DNA of 64,000 nt from Bradyrhizobium sp. CCGE-LA001 (GTDB lineage Bacteria; Pseudomonadota; Alphaproteobacteria; Rhizobiales; Xanthobacteraceae). The stretch's first letter is position 1. Each line of letters begins with the position of its first letter. The notes beneath the pieces are model-generated. The model was not told the DNA's origin. It did no database searches and was given only the letters and a program-made list of their open reading frames with translations. Positions 34,677 to 43,163 of the stretch are shown here, piece after piece. The DNA is taken from NCBI RefSeq assembly GCF_000296215.2, contig NZ_CP013949.1:3465501-3529500 (forward strand), in the 5' to 3' direction. Position numbers and translations under genes: made by a program.

Positions 34677-35356
34677 GGCCGGTCGTCATTCGCAACATCA
34701 GGCGCGCCGATCCCGCCGGCATGGCGGAGTACGGCGTCTCCACCGTGCACGAGGCGTATGGCCGCATCGGCCTGATGAAGCCGTATCTGCGCCCGGTGTG
34801 GCCGGGCGCCTCGATTGCCGGACCCGCCGTTACCGTGCTGGCGCAGCCCGGCGACAATTGGATGATCCATGTCGCGGTGGAGCAGTGCAGGGAAGGTGAC
34901 ATCCTCGTCGTCGGCTGCACCACCGACAACACCGACGGCATGTTCGGCGAATTGCTCGCGACGTCGCTGCAGGCGTGCGGCGTGCAGGGGCTGATCATCG
35001 ATGCCGGCTGCCGCGACGTCAAAGCGCTGCATGAGATGAAGTTTCCGGTGTGGTCGCGCGCGGTGTCGGCCAAGGGCACGGTGAAGGCCACGCTCGGGTC
35101 GGTGAACGTCCCCGTGGTCTGCGCCGGCGTCAACGTCGAGCCAGGTGACATCGTCGTCGCCGATGATGACGGCGTCGTCGTGGTGCCGAAGCGCCATGCG
35201 GCCGAGGTCGCCGAGAAGGCGAAGAAGCGCAACGCGGATGAAGGCGGCAAGCGCACGCGCCTCGCCTCGGGCGAACTCGGCCTCGACATGTACGGCATGC
35301 GCGAGGCGCTGGCGAAGGCCGGGCTGGTCTACGTCGACAATCCCGAGGATGTCTGA
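34673..35356 (+). CDS. ligK: 4-carboxy-4-hydroxy-2-oxoadipate aldolase (RraA fold)
   Basis: A 227-residue RraA-family protein with the class II pyruvate aldolase signature: the DAGCRDV stretch (about residues 109-115) carries the Arg and Asp that bind substrate and metal. It should split 4-carboxy-4-hydroxy-2-oxoadipate into pyruvate and oxaloacetate, the last pathway step. Starts inside the galB stop (ATGA) and overlaps the next gene by 8 bases. Confidence 0.83.
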   Translation: MRPVVIRNIRRADPAGMAEYGVSTVHEAYGRIGLMKPYLRPVWPGASIAGPAVTVLAQPGDNWMIHVAVEQCREGDILVVGCTTDNTDGMFGELLATSLQACGVQGLIIDAGCRDVKALHEMKFPVWSRAVSAKGTVKATLGSVNVPVVCAGVNVEPGDIVVADDDGVVVVPKRHAAEVAEKAKKRNADEGGKRTRLASGELGLDMYGMREALAKAGLVYVDNPEDV

Positions 35357-36245
35357 AGACAAGCGGAGCGGGCGGATGGATCGTCTCAAGCTGAAGGCCG
35401 TGCTCGGCAGTCATCCCCATGTCAAGGCGGTGAAGGGCGGCGAGCTTCGCTCCGACCTTTTCGACCTCGACTTCGTCGAGTACACGCCGACCAACACCGC
35501 CTTCAAGCCGATGGTGCGCGAGCAGGCTTTCGACGTCTGCGAGATGGCAATCGTCACCTATCTGATGGCGAAGGCGCATGGCAAGCCGCTGGTGCTGCTG
35601 CCGGCGACCATGCTCGGCCGCTTCCAGCACGCTTATGCGCTCTACAACCCGGCGCACGGGGCGCTCGGGCCGTCCGACCTCGAGGGTAAGCGCGTCGGCA
35701 TCCGCTCCTTCACGACCACCACGGGTGCATGGATCAGGGGCATCCTCGCCAATGACTACGGCGTCGATCTCGACAAGATCCGGTGGATCACGTTCGAGGA
35801 TCCGCATGTCGCCGAATATGTCGACACCACCGAGCGCGCGCCGAAGGGCAAGAAGATTTTGCAGATGCTGCTTGACGGCGAGCTCGACGCCGTCCTCGGC
35901 GAGACCTCTGATAGTCCGAAGCTGAAGCCGCTCTTCCCTGATCCGGCTGCAGAGGCTGCCAAATGGTACGCCCGGCGCGGCGTCGTGCCGGTCAATCATC
36001 TCGTGGTCGTGACCGAGAAGCTTGCAAGATCGCGCCCCGACGTGGTCGCCGGCGTCTATGATCTGCTCAAGCGGAACAAGGATCAGGCGGCGCCAGCGGT
36101 CTCGCCGGACTTCATTCCGTTCGGGGTCGAAGCCAACAGGAAGCCGCTCGAGCTGATCGTCGACTACGCGTTCCAGCAGGCGCTGATCCCGCGCCGCTAC
36201 GCGGTGGAGGAGCTCTTCGACGAGACCACACGAGGATTGAACTGA
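35349..36245 (+). CDS. 4,5-dihydroxyphthalate decarboxylase-like / NMT1-fold protein
   Basis: A 298-residue protein with a periplasmic-binding-protein-like (NMT1/THI5) fold but no signal peptide, so it is probably a cytoplasmic enzyme. It resembles 4,5-dihydroxyphthalate decarboxylase, which yields protocatechuate, and has an EQAFDVCEMAIVTYLMAK stretch (about residues 58-75) typical of that group. Its place between aldolase and dehydrogenase genes supports an enzymatic role. A distant ABC binding protein is the alternative. It overlaps both neighbours. Confidence 0.68.
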   Translation: MSEDKRSGRMDRLKLKAVLGSHPHVKAVKGGELRSDLFDLDFVEYTPTNTAFKPMVREQAFDVCEMAIVTYLMAKAHGKPLVLLPATMLGRFQHAYALYNPAHGALGPSDLEGKRVGIRSFTTTTGAWIRGILANDYGVDLDKIRWITFEDPHVAEYVDTTERAPKGKKILQMLLDGELDAVLGETSDSPKLKPLFPDPAAEAAKWYARRGVVPVNHLVVVTEKLARSRPDVVAGVYDLLKRNKDQAAPAVSPDFIPFGVEANRKPLELIVDYAFQQALIPRRYAVEELFDETTRGLN

Positions 36246-37138
36246 TGGCAGGTGATCCCAGGCGCTGGCAGATCGGGTTGGTCGGTTACGGTGAAGTCGG
36301 CCGGATCCTGGCCGAGGATTTGCGCCAGCAGGACATCAAGGTCTCAGCTTACGACATCAAGCTCGGCGGCGAGCAGGGTGGTCCCCTGAAGGAGCACGCG
36401 GCGAAATTCGATGTGACACTCGCGGCATCTCATGCCGAGTTGACCGGGAAGTCCGATTTCATCATCTCCGCGGTCACGGCAAGCCAGGCCGTGCCGGTGG
36501 CAAAGGCCTGCGCGGCTGCAATCAATCAGGGCACCTGGTTCCTGGATTTCAATTCGGCCTCACCGGGCGCCAAGCAGCGCGCCGCCGCGCTGATCGATGG
36601 CGCTGCCGGCCGCTATGTCGAGGGCGCGGTGATGACCTCGGTGCCGCCTTATCGCATCAAGGTGCCTCTGTTGCTCGGCGGCCCCGGCGCGCGAGAGCTG
36701 GAGCCGCTTCTGAATGCGATCGGCTTTGCGGCGAAGGTTGCCAGCGACAAGCTCGGCGTCTCCTCCGCGGTGAAGATGTGCCGCAGCATCGAGAGCTTCA
36801 CCACCGCGCGCGCCTATGGTGTCGAGGATGCCATGCTGGCCTCGCTCGCGGAAACGTTTCCCGGCATCGATTGGGAGAAGCAGGGCGCCTATTGCTTCCA
36901 ACGCGTGATCGAGCACGGCCGCCGCCGCGCCGAGGAGGTGCGGGAAGTTGCTGAGACCGTGCGCGAGGCGGGGCTGACGCCGTGGTCCGCGCAAGGCACG
37001 GCCGAGCGGCAGGCCTGGGTGGCGGATCTCGCCGATGAAGGTCTGTTCGGCACCCGGGGCACCAAGGAGTTCGCCCGCAGCGCCGACTGGCGCACCGAGG
37101 CGGACCGGATACTGTCGAGGATCAACCGTATCAGATAA
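36245..37138 (+). CDS. DUF1932 NAD(P)-binding dehydrogenase
   Basis: A 297-residue 6-phosphogluconate/3-hydroxyisobutyrate dehydrogenase relative: N-terminal Rossmann motif GLVGYGEVGRILAEDL (residues 11-26) and a C-terminal DUF1932 helical domain with the conserved KMCRSIESF stretch. It starts one base inside the upstream stop (TGATG), last in the operon. It may oxidise a pathway semialdehyde or hydroxy acid such as 4-carboxy-2-hydroxymuconate semialdehyde; the reaction is not settled by sequence. Confidence 0.78.
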   Translation: MAGDPRRWQIGLVGYGEVGRILAEDLRQQDIKVSAYDIKLGGEQGGPLKEHAAKFDVTLAASHAELTGKSDFIISAVTASQAVPVAKACAAAINQGTWFLDFNSASPGAKQRAAALIDGAAGRYVEGAVMTSVPPYRIKVPLLLGGPGARELEPLLNAIGFAAKVASDKLGVSSAVKMCRSIESFTTARAYGVEDAMLASLAETFPGIDWEKQGAYCFQRVIEHGRRRAEEVREVAETVREAGLTPWSAQGTAERQAWVADLADEGLFGTRGTKEFARSADWRTEADRILSRINRIR

Positions 37139-37477
37139 TCAGCTCAAGACCGTGCCGCGGACCTGAAAGCTGACGACCTGGTCGCGCGCGCGTTCGATCA
37201 GGTCGATCAGACATCTGGATTTGCGGACGAGTTGCTCCGCGGCCGCCTGCGTGCGGAATTCCGCCAGCACCGCGCGGACGCATTTGTTGGCGGCGTCGAG
37301 TGTCCAGAGCGTACGGTTGACGTCGTCCAGCGTCTGAATCCCCGAGATATCGAGATCCGACAGAACATGGCCGATGCCGTCGAGCCGCCTCACCGCGGTA
37401 TCGACGGGCGTTCCGGCCTTGATGGAATGATAGTCGATGCTGCTGAATGCGCTGAACATATCCATACTCGTCCCCAT
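37139..37477 (-). CDS. Hypothetical helical protein, 112 aa
   Basis: A soluble, mostly helical protein of about 112 residues (start MGTSMDMFSAFSSIDYHSIK) with no known domain. Convergent with the DUF1932 gene, the stop codons adjoining. Alternative starts at 37486 or 37462 exist. Function unknown. Confidence 0.55.
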   Translation of the reverse strand: MGTSMDMFSAFSSIDYHSIKAGTPVDTAVRRLDGIGHVLSDLDISGIQTLDDVNRTLWTLDAANKCVRAVLAEFRTQAAAEQLVRKSRCLIDLIERARDQVVSFQVRGTVLS

Positions 37478-37685
37478 CGCACGCAATGATCAGGGCAAGT
37501 GCTAGTTATGGTCGGTGCGGCGGGTCTTGCAACGCGTGGCGCTACGGACCGGGATTCTACCGGGCTAAATCGCGGTAAAATAAGACGGAAACGGCCGATG
37601 GCCGGGCAATATCCCGACAATCTTACCGCTGAAAGCGGCGAGCCGGCCCTGCCGGTGGATGAAACGTCGCCGCGGGCGCGCGATG

Positions 37686-38927
37686 TCAGCTCCGCGGACG
37701 GAACAGATTCGGCCGCGGCCGCTCGAATGTCTGTCGGCCAGCCTTGAAGCCCATCACGACCTCAGGCAGTTCCGCGACGGCGAAGCGGCTGTCCTGGGTG
37801 TCGAGCACGATGAGATCGGCGGGGTTGCCGACCTTGATGCCGTATTCGCGGAGATTCATCAGCCGGGCCGGCAGCTCCGTGACGAGATCGAGGCAGGTGT
37901 CGAAATCGCTGACCGAGGCATGCGCGACATTGGCGTAGAAGTTCGCCATGCGCAGCAGCGAGGCGTCGCCGAACGGCGTGAACGGGTTGAGCACGTTGTT
38001 GGTGGCGACCGAGCACACCACGCCGTCGCCGGTGAGCTTGTGGGCGAGCGTCAAGCCGCGCGGCGCATTGTGGGTGGCTTCGCGCCCCATGAGATAGAGA
38101 TCGGTTGCGGGCAGCACGGTGACGGCAACGCCCGCTTTTGCCAACTGAACGGTGGCGGACTTCATGCGCTCGGGTGGCAATGCCGAGAGCTTGGTGGCGT
38201 GGCCGATCGCCACGCGCCCCCCATAATTGCGCCGTTCGGTCTGGCGGCAGACTTCGTCGAGATGCCACCAGGAGGGATCGAGATCGAAGTCGAGATGGAG
38301 ATCGACGTCGACATCGAACTCCTGCGCGAGATCGAAGATGCGTCCGAGATGGGCGGTCGGATCCGTGTCCATGTAGGGGCAACCGCCGATCACCTCGCCG
38401 CCGTCGCGCAGCGCCTGGATCAGCAGCTCTTCGCTGCCGGGGTCGTTGGTCAGGCCTTCCTGCGGGAAGACGCAGAGCGACAAATCGATCGCCCAGGCAT
38501 AATCGCGCTTCAGCGCCCGGACCGCCTCGAATCCGCGCAAGCCGATGCGCGGATCGATCTCGACATGGGTGCGCATGCGCGTCGTGCCGTGCACGATCGC
38601 ACGTTCGAGCACGCGTGCGCCACGCGCATAGACATCCTCGACGGTGAAATCCCGCTTCATTGCGGCCACGGCGCGGATGGCGTCCGAGACGCTGCCGTGG
38701 TCATGCCCGCAGCGGCCGAGCAGACAGGCCTTGTCGAGATGAATATGGGTATCGACGAAGCCGGGCAGGGCGAGCTTGTCACTGAGATCGACCTCGATCG
38801 CATCGCAAACGAGCCGCGGCTCAATCGCGGCGATGCGACCGCCCTTCACGCCGATATCGACGGGGCCGGCGGATGATCGCAGCAGCGCGTTGCGGAAGAT
38901 CAGGTCGAGGGCGGTCTGGGTGGTCAT
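37686..38927 (-). CDS. Cytosine-deaminase-like amidohydrolase
   Basis: A 413-residue CodA-family amidohydrolase. Metal ligands: HIHLDKA (about residues 56-62), the DLHLDFD pair in the middle, GHATKL (His), and the NNVLNPFTPFGD region where the deaminase Asp would be expected. CodA relatives deaminate cytosine, ammelide or similar ring amines. ATG at 38927. It shares the locus with an NTF2-like protein, a GntR regulator and a pyrimidine-type importer, suggesting catabolism of an imported nitrogen heterocycle. Confidence 0.8.
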   Translation of the reverse strand: MTTQTALDLIFRNALLRSSAGPVDIGVKGGRIAAIEPRLVCDAIEVDLSDKLALPGFVDTHIHLDKACLLGRCGHDHGSVSDAIRAVAAMKRDFTVEDVYARGARVLERAIVHGTTRMRTHVEIDPRIGLRGFEAVRALKRDYAWAIDLSLCVFPQEGLTNDPGSEELLIQALRDGGEVIGGCPYMDTDPTAHLGRIFDLAQEFDVDVDLHLDFDLDPSWWHLDEVCRQTERRNYGGRVAIGHATKLSALPPERMKSATVQLAKAGVAVTVLPATDLYLMGREATHNAPRGLTLAHKLTGDGVVCSVATNNVLNPFTPFGDASLLRMANFYANVAHASVSDFDTCLDLVTELPARLMNLREYGIKVGNPADLIVLDTQDSRFAVAELPEVVMGFKAGRQTFERPRPNLFRPRS

Positions 38928-39018
38928 GGAGTCAGGCTCAGCCAAGAGAGACTATCGGAAGCCGCCGGCGCGGGCAGCTCCAGATTGTGTGCAATTCTGG
39001 CATCAAACTGTTCAAAAA

Positions 39019-39031
39019 ATGTGCATACAGT
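39019..39031. promoter_or_regulatory. Possible GntR-site copy before NTF2-like gene
   Basis: ATGTGCATACAGT resembles ATGCATGCAG at 40315 and TTGCATGCAC at 40419. It lies 45 bases before the NTF2-like gene and in the divergent region with the CodA-like gene. Confidence 0.4.
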
Positions 39032-39075
39032 CTGGAGCGAAGATTGTAGGATGTCGTCTTCCCGGAGAATTCGCC

Positions 39076-39492
39076 ATGTCCACCCCCGCAAAAGCCGAAC
39101 GTCCGCTGACTGACGCCGAGATCGTCGAAGCCTATCTCACGGCCTCGATGATCCCGGATCCCGACGCCGCTGCGGCCTATATGAAGCCGGGCGCGGTGAT
39201 CACGTTCACCGGCGGACGCGAGTTCGATCATCCGCGCGGGCCGACCGGCTTCAACGCGAAGCGCTATCGCTGGGTCAAGAAGAAGATGGACCGCTTCGAC
39301 GTATGCCCGGGGGCGGAAGAGACCGTCGTCTACAGCGTCGGCACGCTCTATGGCGAGTGGATGGACGGCACGCCGTTCGAAGGCAATCGCTATGTCGATC
39401 GCTTCGTGGTCCGGGCCGGCCAGATCGTGAAGATGGACGTCTGGAATGACAGTGCCGAGCGGATCCTGGTCCAGCGTGGGATCGAGGCTTAG
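39076..39492 (+). CDS. NTF2/SnoaL-like protein
   Basis: A 138-residue protein with the NTF2-like cone fold pattern: helix ADAEIVEAYLTASMIPDP-type start, then strands around KPGAVITFTGG and FVVRAGQIVKMDVW. Such proteins are small ring-modifying enzymes or ligand-binding domains. Divergent from the CodA-like gene and convergent with the GntR gene, overlapping its 3' end by 4 bases. Substrate unknown. Confidence 0.75.
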   Translation: MSTPAKAERPLTDAEIVEAYLTASMIPDPDAAAAYMKPGAVITFTGGREFDHPRGPTGFNAKRYRWVKKKMDRFDVCPGAEETVVYSVGTLYGEWMDGTPFEGNRYVDRFVVRAGQIVKMDVWNDSAERILVQRGIEA

Positions 39493-40247
39493 CGCCTGCG
39501 GACGACCTTCGGCAGCTTGACGACACGGTCGCTCGTCGCTTCGTCGGCATAGGGCGCGAGGATATCGAGCAGATCGCGGCCGCGCTGCGGGGCGGGAGCC
39601 ACCAGCGCACGATTGGCTACGGAATCCAGATGATGGTGCATCAATTCCATCACCTTGGTCTCGTCGCCTCTGGCCAGCGCGGAGATGATGGCACGGTGCT
39701 CGTTGACGGCGCATTCGGTCGAATGCGGCCGGCTGTAGAGCGACAGGGTCAGGCAGCAGCGATAGGCGACCTCGCTGACATAGCGCACCAGGATCGGACT
39801 GTTCGTCATATGCGCGAGCAGGATGTGGAATTCGGTGGCGAGCCGGATCGAGGCCGCATCAGTGCCGCCGCGCGCGCGGTCCTCGGCGTCGACATGGGCA
39901 TTCAGCTCGGCGATCTGGCTCTTGCTCAGCTTGCCGGCGAGCTGGCGGACGACGAGGCCTTCAAGCTGGATCCGGATGTCGAAGGCATCGCGCGCCTCCT
40001 GCCAGCTCGGGGTCGCCACCACCGCGATGCGGTTGCGGCGGAGCTCGACCAGGCCTTCGGCGGCGAGCTGTCCGAGCGCGTGGCGGGCGATGGTGCGGCT
40101 GACGCCGAAGCGGTCACCGAGCGCGTCCTCCGGCAGCTTTGCGCCGGGCTCCAGCGCCTGCTCGATGATCGCGCGACGCAGGGCGCGGCAGATCACGCTA
40201 ACCTTGTCCGACGATTCAGAAGCTTTGCTGCTGGGGCGGGCCGCCAT
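39489..40247 (-). CDS. GntR-family (FCD-domain) regulator
   Basis: A 252-residue regulator: winged HTH near residues 18-72 (EDALGDRFGVSRTIARHALG and the beta wing LVELRRNRIAVVA) and a C-terminal FCD metal/ligand-binding helical domain with conserved His and Asp residues. ATG at 40247. It separates the CodA/NTF2 genes from the importer operon, and TGCATGCA-like sites occur before all three units. Confidence 0.87.
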   Translation of the reverse strand: MAARPSSKASESSDKVSVICRALRRAIIEQALEPGAKLPEDALGDRFGVSRTIARHALGQLAAEGLVELRRNRIAVVATPSWQEARDAFDIRIQLEGLVVRQLAGKLSKSQIAELNAHVDAEDRARGGTDAASIRLATEFHILLAHMTNSPILVRYVSEVAYRCCLTLSLYSRPHSTECAVNEHRAIISALARGDETKVMELMHHHLDSVANRALVAPAPQRGRDLLDILAPYADEATSDRVVKLPKVVRRR

Positions 40248-40314
40248 CGGCGAATCCTTGCGATACCGGTCGAAACCTCTCCCTAGCACATCCTGGCACA
40301 ATCCAGCGCTCCAA

Positions 40315-40324
40315 ATGCATGCAG
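40315..40324. promoter_or_regulatory. Possible GntR operator before its own gene
   Basis: ATGCATGCAG contains the palindrome TGCATGCA. It lies 68 bases upstream of the GntR start and 110 before the importer ATPase gene. Confidence 0.42.
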
Positions 40325-40417
40325 TTCGACGTCCGGATTGCCTAAATCGAATCCGCTCAACGGCTGGATCTCTCGGGCAAGCTGCTGATTTCGAGGGATA
40401 TGCGCGCTGGCATCCAG

Positions 40418-40430
40418 CTTGCATGCACTT
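40418..40430. promoter_or_regulatory. Possible GntR operator before importer operon
   Basis: CTTGCATGCACTT carries the same TGCATGCA core just 6 bases before the ATPase start at 40436, close to where the transcript would begin. Confidence 0.4.
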
Positions 40431-40435
40431 TTCCC

Positions 40436-41302
40436 ATGATGCGCATGCAACCGAACGTCCAGTTTGACGGGCCGCCCGTTCTCGAAGCCGGGGCGGCTAC
40501 CGCCATCGAGCTGTCCGAGGCTTCCGTCACCTTCGGGCGCGGCGACCGCGCCGTGCCCGCGCTGTCGAAGACCACGCTCAAGATCGCCGAGGGCGAGTTT
40601 GTCGCACTGGTCGGCCCATCAGGATGCGGCAAATCGACCATTCTGCGTCTCGTCAGCGGCCTCGTGCAGCCGACCAGCGGCGTCGTCATCGTCGGCGGCC
40701 GCGAGGTGGCGGCGCGGGCGATGCGGGTCGGCATGGCCTTTCAGAATCCGACCATGCTGCCTTGGATGACGATCGAGCGGAACATCATGCTGCCGCTGAA
40801 GATCGTCGAGCCGTTCCGCTCGAATTTCCGCAAGCTGCGCAAGACCGAGTTCCGCGACAAGGCCAATGCGCTGCTGGAGCAGGTCGGCCTCAAGGGCTTC
40901 GGCAGCCGCTATCCCTGGCAGCTCTCCGGCGGCATGCTCCAGCGCGCCAATCTCTGCCGCGCGCTGATCCATGAGCCGCGGATGCTGCTGCTGGACGAGC
41001 CGTTCGGCGCGCTCGACCAGTTCACGCGCGAAGAGCTGTGGGCGATCCTCCAGACGCTCTGGATGAGTCACAAGCCGACGGTGCTGCTGGTCACGCACGA
41101 TCTGCGCGAAGCTGGTTTCCTCGCCAGCCGCATCTGCGTGATGAGCGCACGTCCCGGCCGCATCCTCGACGACAGCCGCGTCGAGTTCGCGCGCCCGCGC
41201 ACGGTCGCCATGACCTTCGAGCCGGACTTTGTCGCGCTGAACCAGAAGCTGCGCGCCTTCATCGAGGATGCGCGCAGCGCGACCCAGCAGGGAGCAGGCT
41301 GA
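40436..41302 (+). CDS. ABC transporter ATP-binding protein (SsuB/TauB/ThiZ type)
   Basis: A 288-residue ATPase with Walker A GPSGCGKST, signature LSGGMLQRA and Walker B MLLLDEPFGALD. Start among ATGs at 40436, 40439 and 40445; the frame back to 40400 is less likely. Its stop overlaps the permease start by one base (TGATG). It energises uptake of the ligand bound by the NMT1-like protein. Confidence 0.9.
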   Translation: MMRMQPNVQFDGPPVLEAGAATAIELSEASVTFGRGDRAVPALSKTTLKIAEGEFVALVGPSGCGKSTILRLVSGLVQPTSGVVIVGGREVAARAMRVGMAFQNPTMLPWMTIERNIMLPLKIVEPFRSNFRKLRKTEFRDKANALLEQVGLKGFGSRYPWQLSGGMLQRANLCRALIHEPRMLLLDEPFGALDQFTREELWAILQTLWMSHKPTVLLVTHDLREAGFLASRICVMSARPGRILDDSRVEFARPRTVAMTFEPDFVALNQKLRAFIEDARSATQQGAG

Positions 41303-42078
41303 TGTTCGGGATCGATGTCAGGCAGAAGGCGTGGTCGGCGGGATTGATCGTGCTGTTCTTCGTCGCCTGGGAGCTGTTCTGCCTGATGACGGGCATGTCC
41401 GATCTGGTGCTGCCGCGGCCCTCGCAGGTGTTCGTGACCCTGGTGGAGCGCTTTCCGGTGCTGTGGCCGCACATCGTGCAGACGCTCGCTACGACGATGT
41501 TCGGATTCGTCCTCGGTGTGGCTCTCGGCGTTGCCCTTGGCGCCATCATCGGCGTGTCCAAGACCGCCTATGACACTTGCTATCCGCTGCTGATCGGCTT
41601 CTCCTCGATCCCCAAGGTCGCGGTCGTCCCGATCTTCGTGCTGTGGTTCGGCTCGGGCACGGTGCCGGCGGTGCTGACCGCGCTGTCGATCTGCTTCTTC
41701 CCGATCGTCGTCAACATCGCAACCGGCCTTGCCACTACCGAGCCCGAACTTGAGGACGTGTTGAAGGCGCTCGGCGCGAGCAAGCTCGACATCCTCTGGA
41801 ATGTGGGCTTGCCCCGCACCATGCCGTTCTTCTTTGCCTCCCTGAAGGTTGCGATCTCCTATGCCTTCGTCGGCGCGGTGCTGTCGGAGACGGTCGCCTC
41901 CAACCGCGGCATCGGCAACGTCATGATGACCGCGTCCTCCAATTTCAACGTGCCGCTGGTCTTCGCCGGGCTGTTCGTGCTCGCCGGCCTCGGCGTCGCG
42001 CTCTACGTCGTGTTCTCGCTGATCGAGGGCCGCGTCACCGGCTGGGCCACGCGCAAGAGCGACGTGATCGCCACCTGA
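41302..42078 (+). CDS. ABC transporter permease (SsuC/TauC/ThiX type)
   Basis: A 258-residue inner-membrane permease with about six hydrophobic segments and the EAA loop near residue 155 (LEDVLKALGASKLDILWNVGLP). The start is fixed by the TGATG overlap with the ATPase gene. Confidence 0.9.
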   Translation: MFGIDVRQKAWSAGLIVLFFVAWELFCLMTGMSDLVLPRPSQVFVTLVERFPVLWPHIVQTLATTMFGFVLGVALGVALGAIIGVSKTAYDTCYPLLIGFSSIPKVAVVPIFVLWFGSGTVPAVLTALSICFFPIVVNIATGLATTEPELEDVLKALGASKLDILWNVGLPRTMPFFFASLKVAISYAFVGAVLSETVASNRGIGNVMMTASSNFNVPLVFAGLFVLAGLGVALYVVFSLIEGRVTGWATRKSDVIAT

Positions 42079-42121
42079 CCCGATCGAACAACCATCACGC
42101 AACGAAGCTGAGGAGATCTCG

Positions 42122-43147
42122 ATGTTGAGAAAAGTCGCTGCCACGTTCGTCGGATTGGCCCTGACCACGGGCGCCGCTCTGGCCCAGGATACCACGATCA
42201 AGTTCACGCTCGGTTGGAAGACGCAGGGCAGCGATGCCGCGTTCTTCTACGCCAAGGACCACGGCTATTTCAAAGAAGAAGGCCTCAACGTCGTCATCGA
42301 CCAGGGCGAGGGCTCCGGCGCCACCGTCACGCGCATCATGTCCGGCGCCTATGACGCAGGCTTTGGCGACGTCAACGCCATCATCCAGAACGCCTCGGCC
42401 AAGCCGCAGGATTCCCCCGTCATGGTCTACATGATGTGGAACCAGCCGCCGTTCGCGATCGTCGCCAAGAAGACCAGCGGCATCAATACCATCAAGGATT
42501 TCGAAGGCCGCACGCTCGGCGGCGCGCAGGGCACGCCGACGACGCGCCTGCTGCCGGTGTTCACACGCAAGAACGGACTCGACGGCGAGAAGATCAAGAT
42601 CTCCAACATGGCGCCGAACCTGCAGGAGCCGATGTTGATCAAGGGCGATATCGACGCAGCCCTCGTCTTCAACATCACCAGCTATTTCAACCTGGTGCTC
42701 AACCGCCAGGACCCGGACAAGGACTTCAGATGGTTCTCGTTCGGTGAGTACGGCCTCGATCTCTACTCCAACGGCGTGATGGTCTCGCGCAAGCTGATCG
42801 CCTCGAACCCGAAGGCCGTCGCAGGCCTGGTGCGTGCCATCAACAAGGGTGCGATCGCCATCGCCAAGGACCAGAATGCCGGGATGAAGGCGGCGGTGAA
42901 CTACGACAACCTCATCAACGCGGATGTCGAGAAGCGGCGGCTGCAATACTCCTTCGAAAAGCTGATCGTCTCGCCCGAGATGAAGGAGATCGGCATCGGC
43001 GACATCAAGGACGACCGCATGACGCGCGCCATCGGCATCGTGGTCGAAGGCTACCAGCTCGCCCGCGCGCCGACGCCCGCGGAAGTGTTCTCGCGCGAAT
43101 TTCTGCCGCCGCGCGCGGAGCGGGAGTTGGTTTATACTGCCAACTGA
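42122..43147 (+). CDS. NMT1/THI5-like ABC substrate-binding protein
   Basis: A 341-residue periplasmic protein with signal peptide (TTGAALAQ cleavage) and the NMT1/THI5 pattern KFTLGWKTQGSDAAFFYAKD at the mature start. Relatives bind hydroxymethylpyrimidine, taurine, nitrate or other small N-compounds. AGGAG before the ATG. Coupled with two amidohydrolases, its ligand is probably a heterocyclic amine or amide. Confidence 0.88.
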   Translation: MLRKVAATFVGLALTTGAALAQDTTIKFTLGWKTQGSDAAFFYAKDHGYFKEEGLNVVIDQGEGSGATVTRIMSGAYDAGFGDVNAIIQNASAKPQDSPVMVYMMWNQPPFAIVAKKTSGINTIKDFEGRTLGGAQGTPTTRLLPVFTRKNGLDGEKIKISNMAPNLQEPMLIKGDIDAALVFNITSYFNLVLNRQDPDKDFRWFSFGEYGLDLYSNGVMVSRKLIASNPKAVAGLVRAINKGAIAIAKDQNAGMKAAVNYDNLINADVEKRRLQYSFEKLIVSPEMKEIGIGDIKDDRMTRAIGIVVEGYQLARAPTPAEVFSREFLPPRAERELVYTAN

Positions 43148-43163
43148 TCCCAGGGAGATGCTC

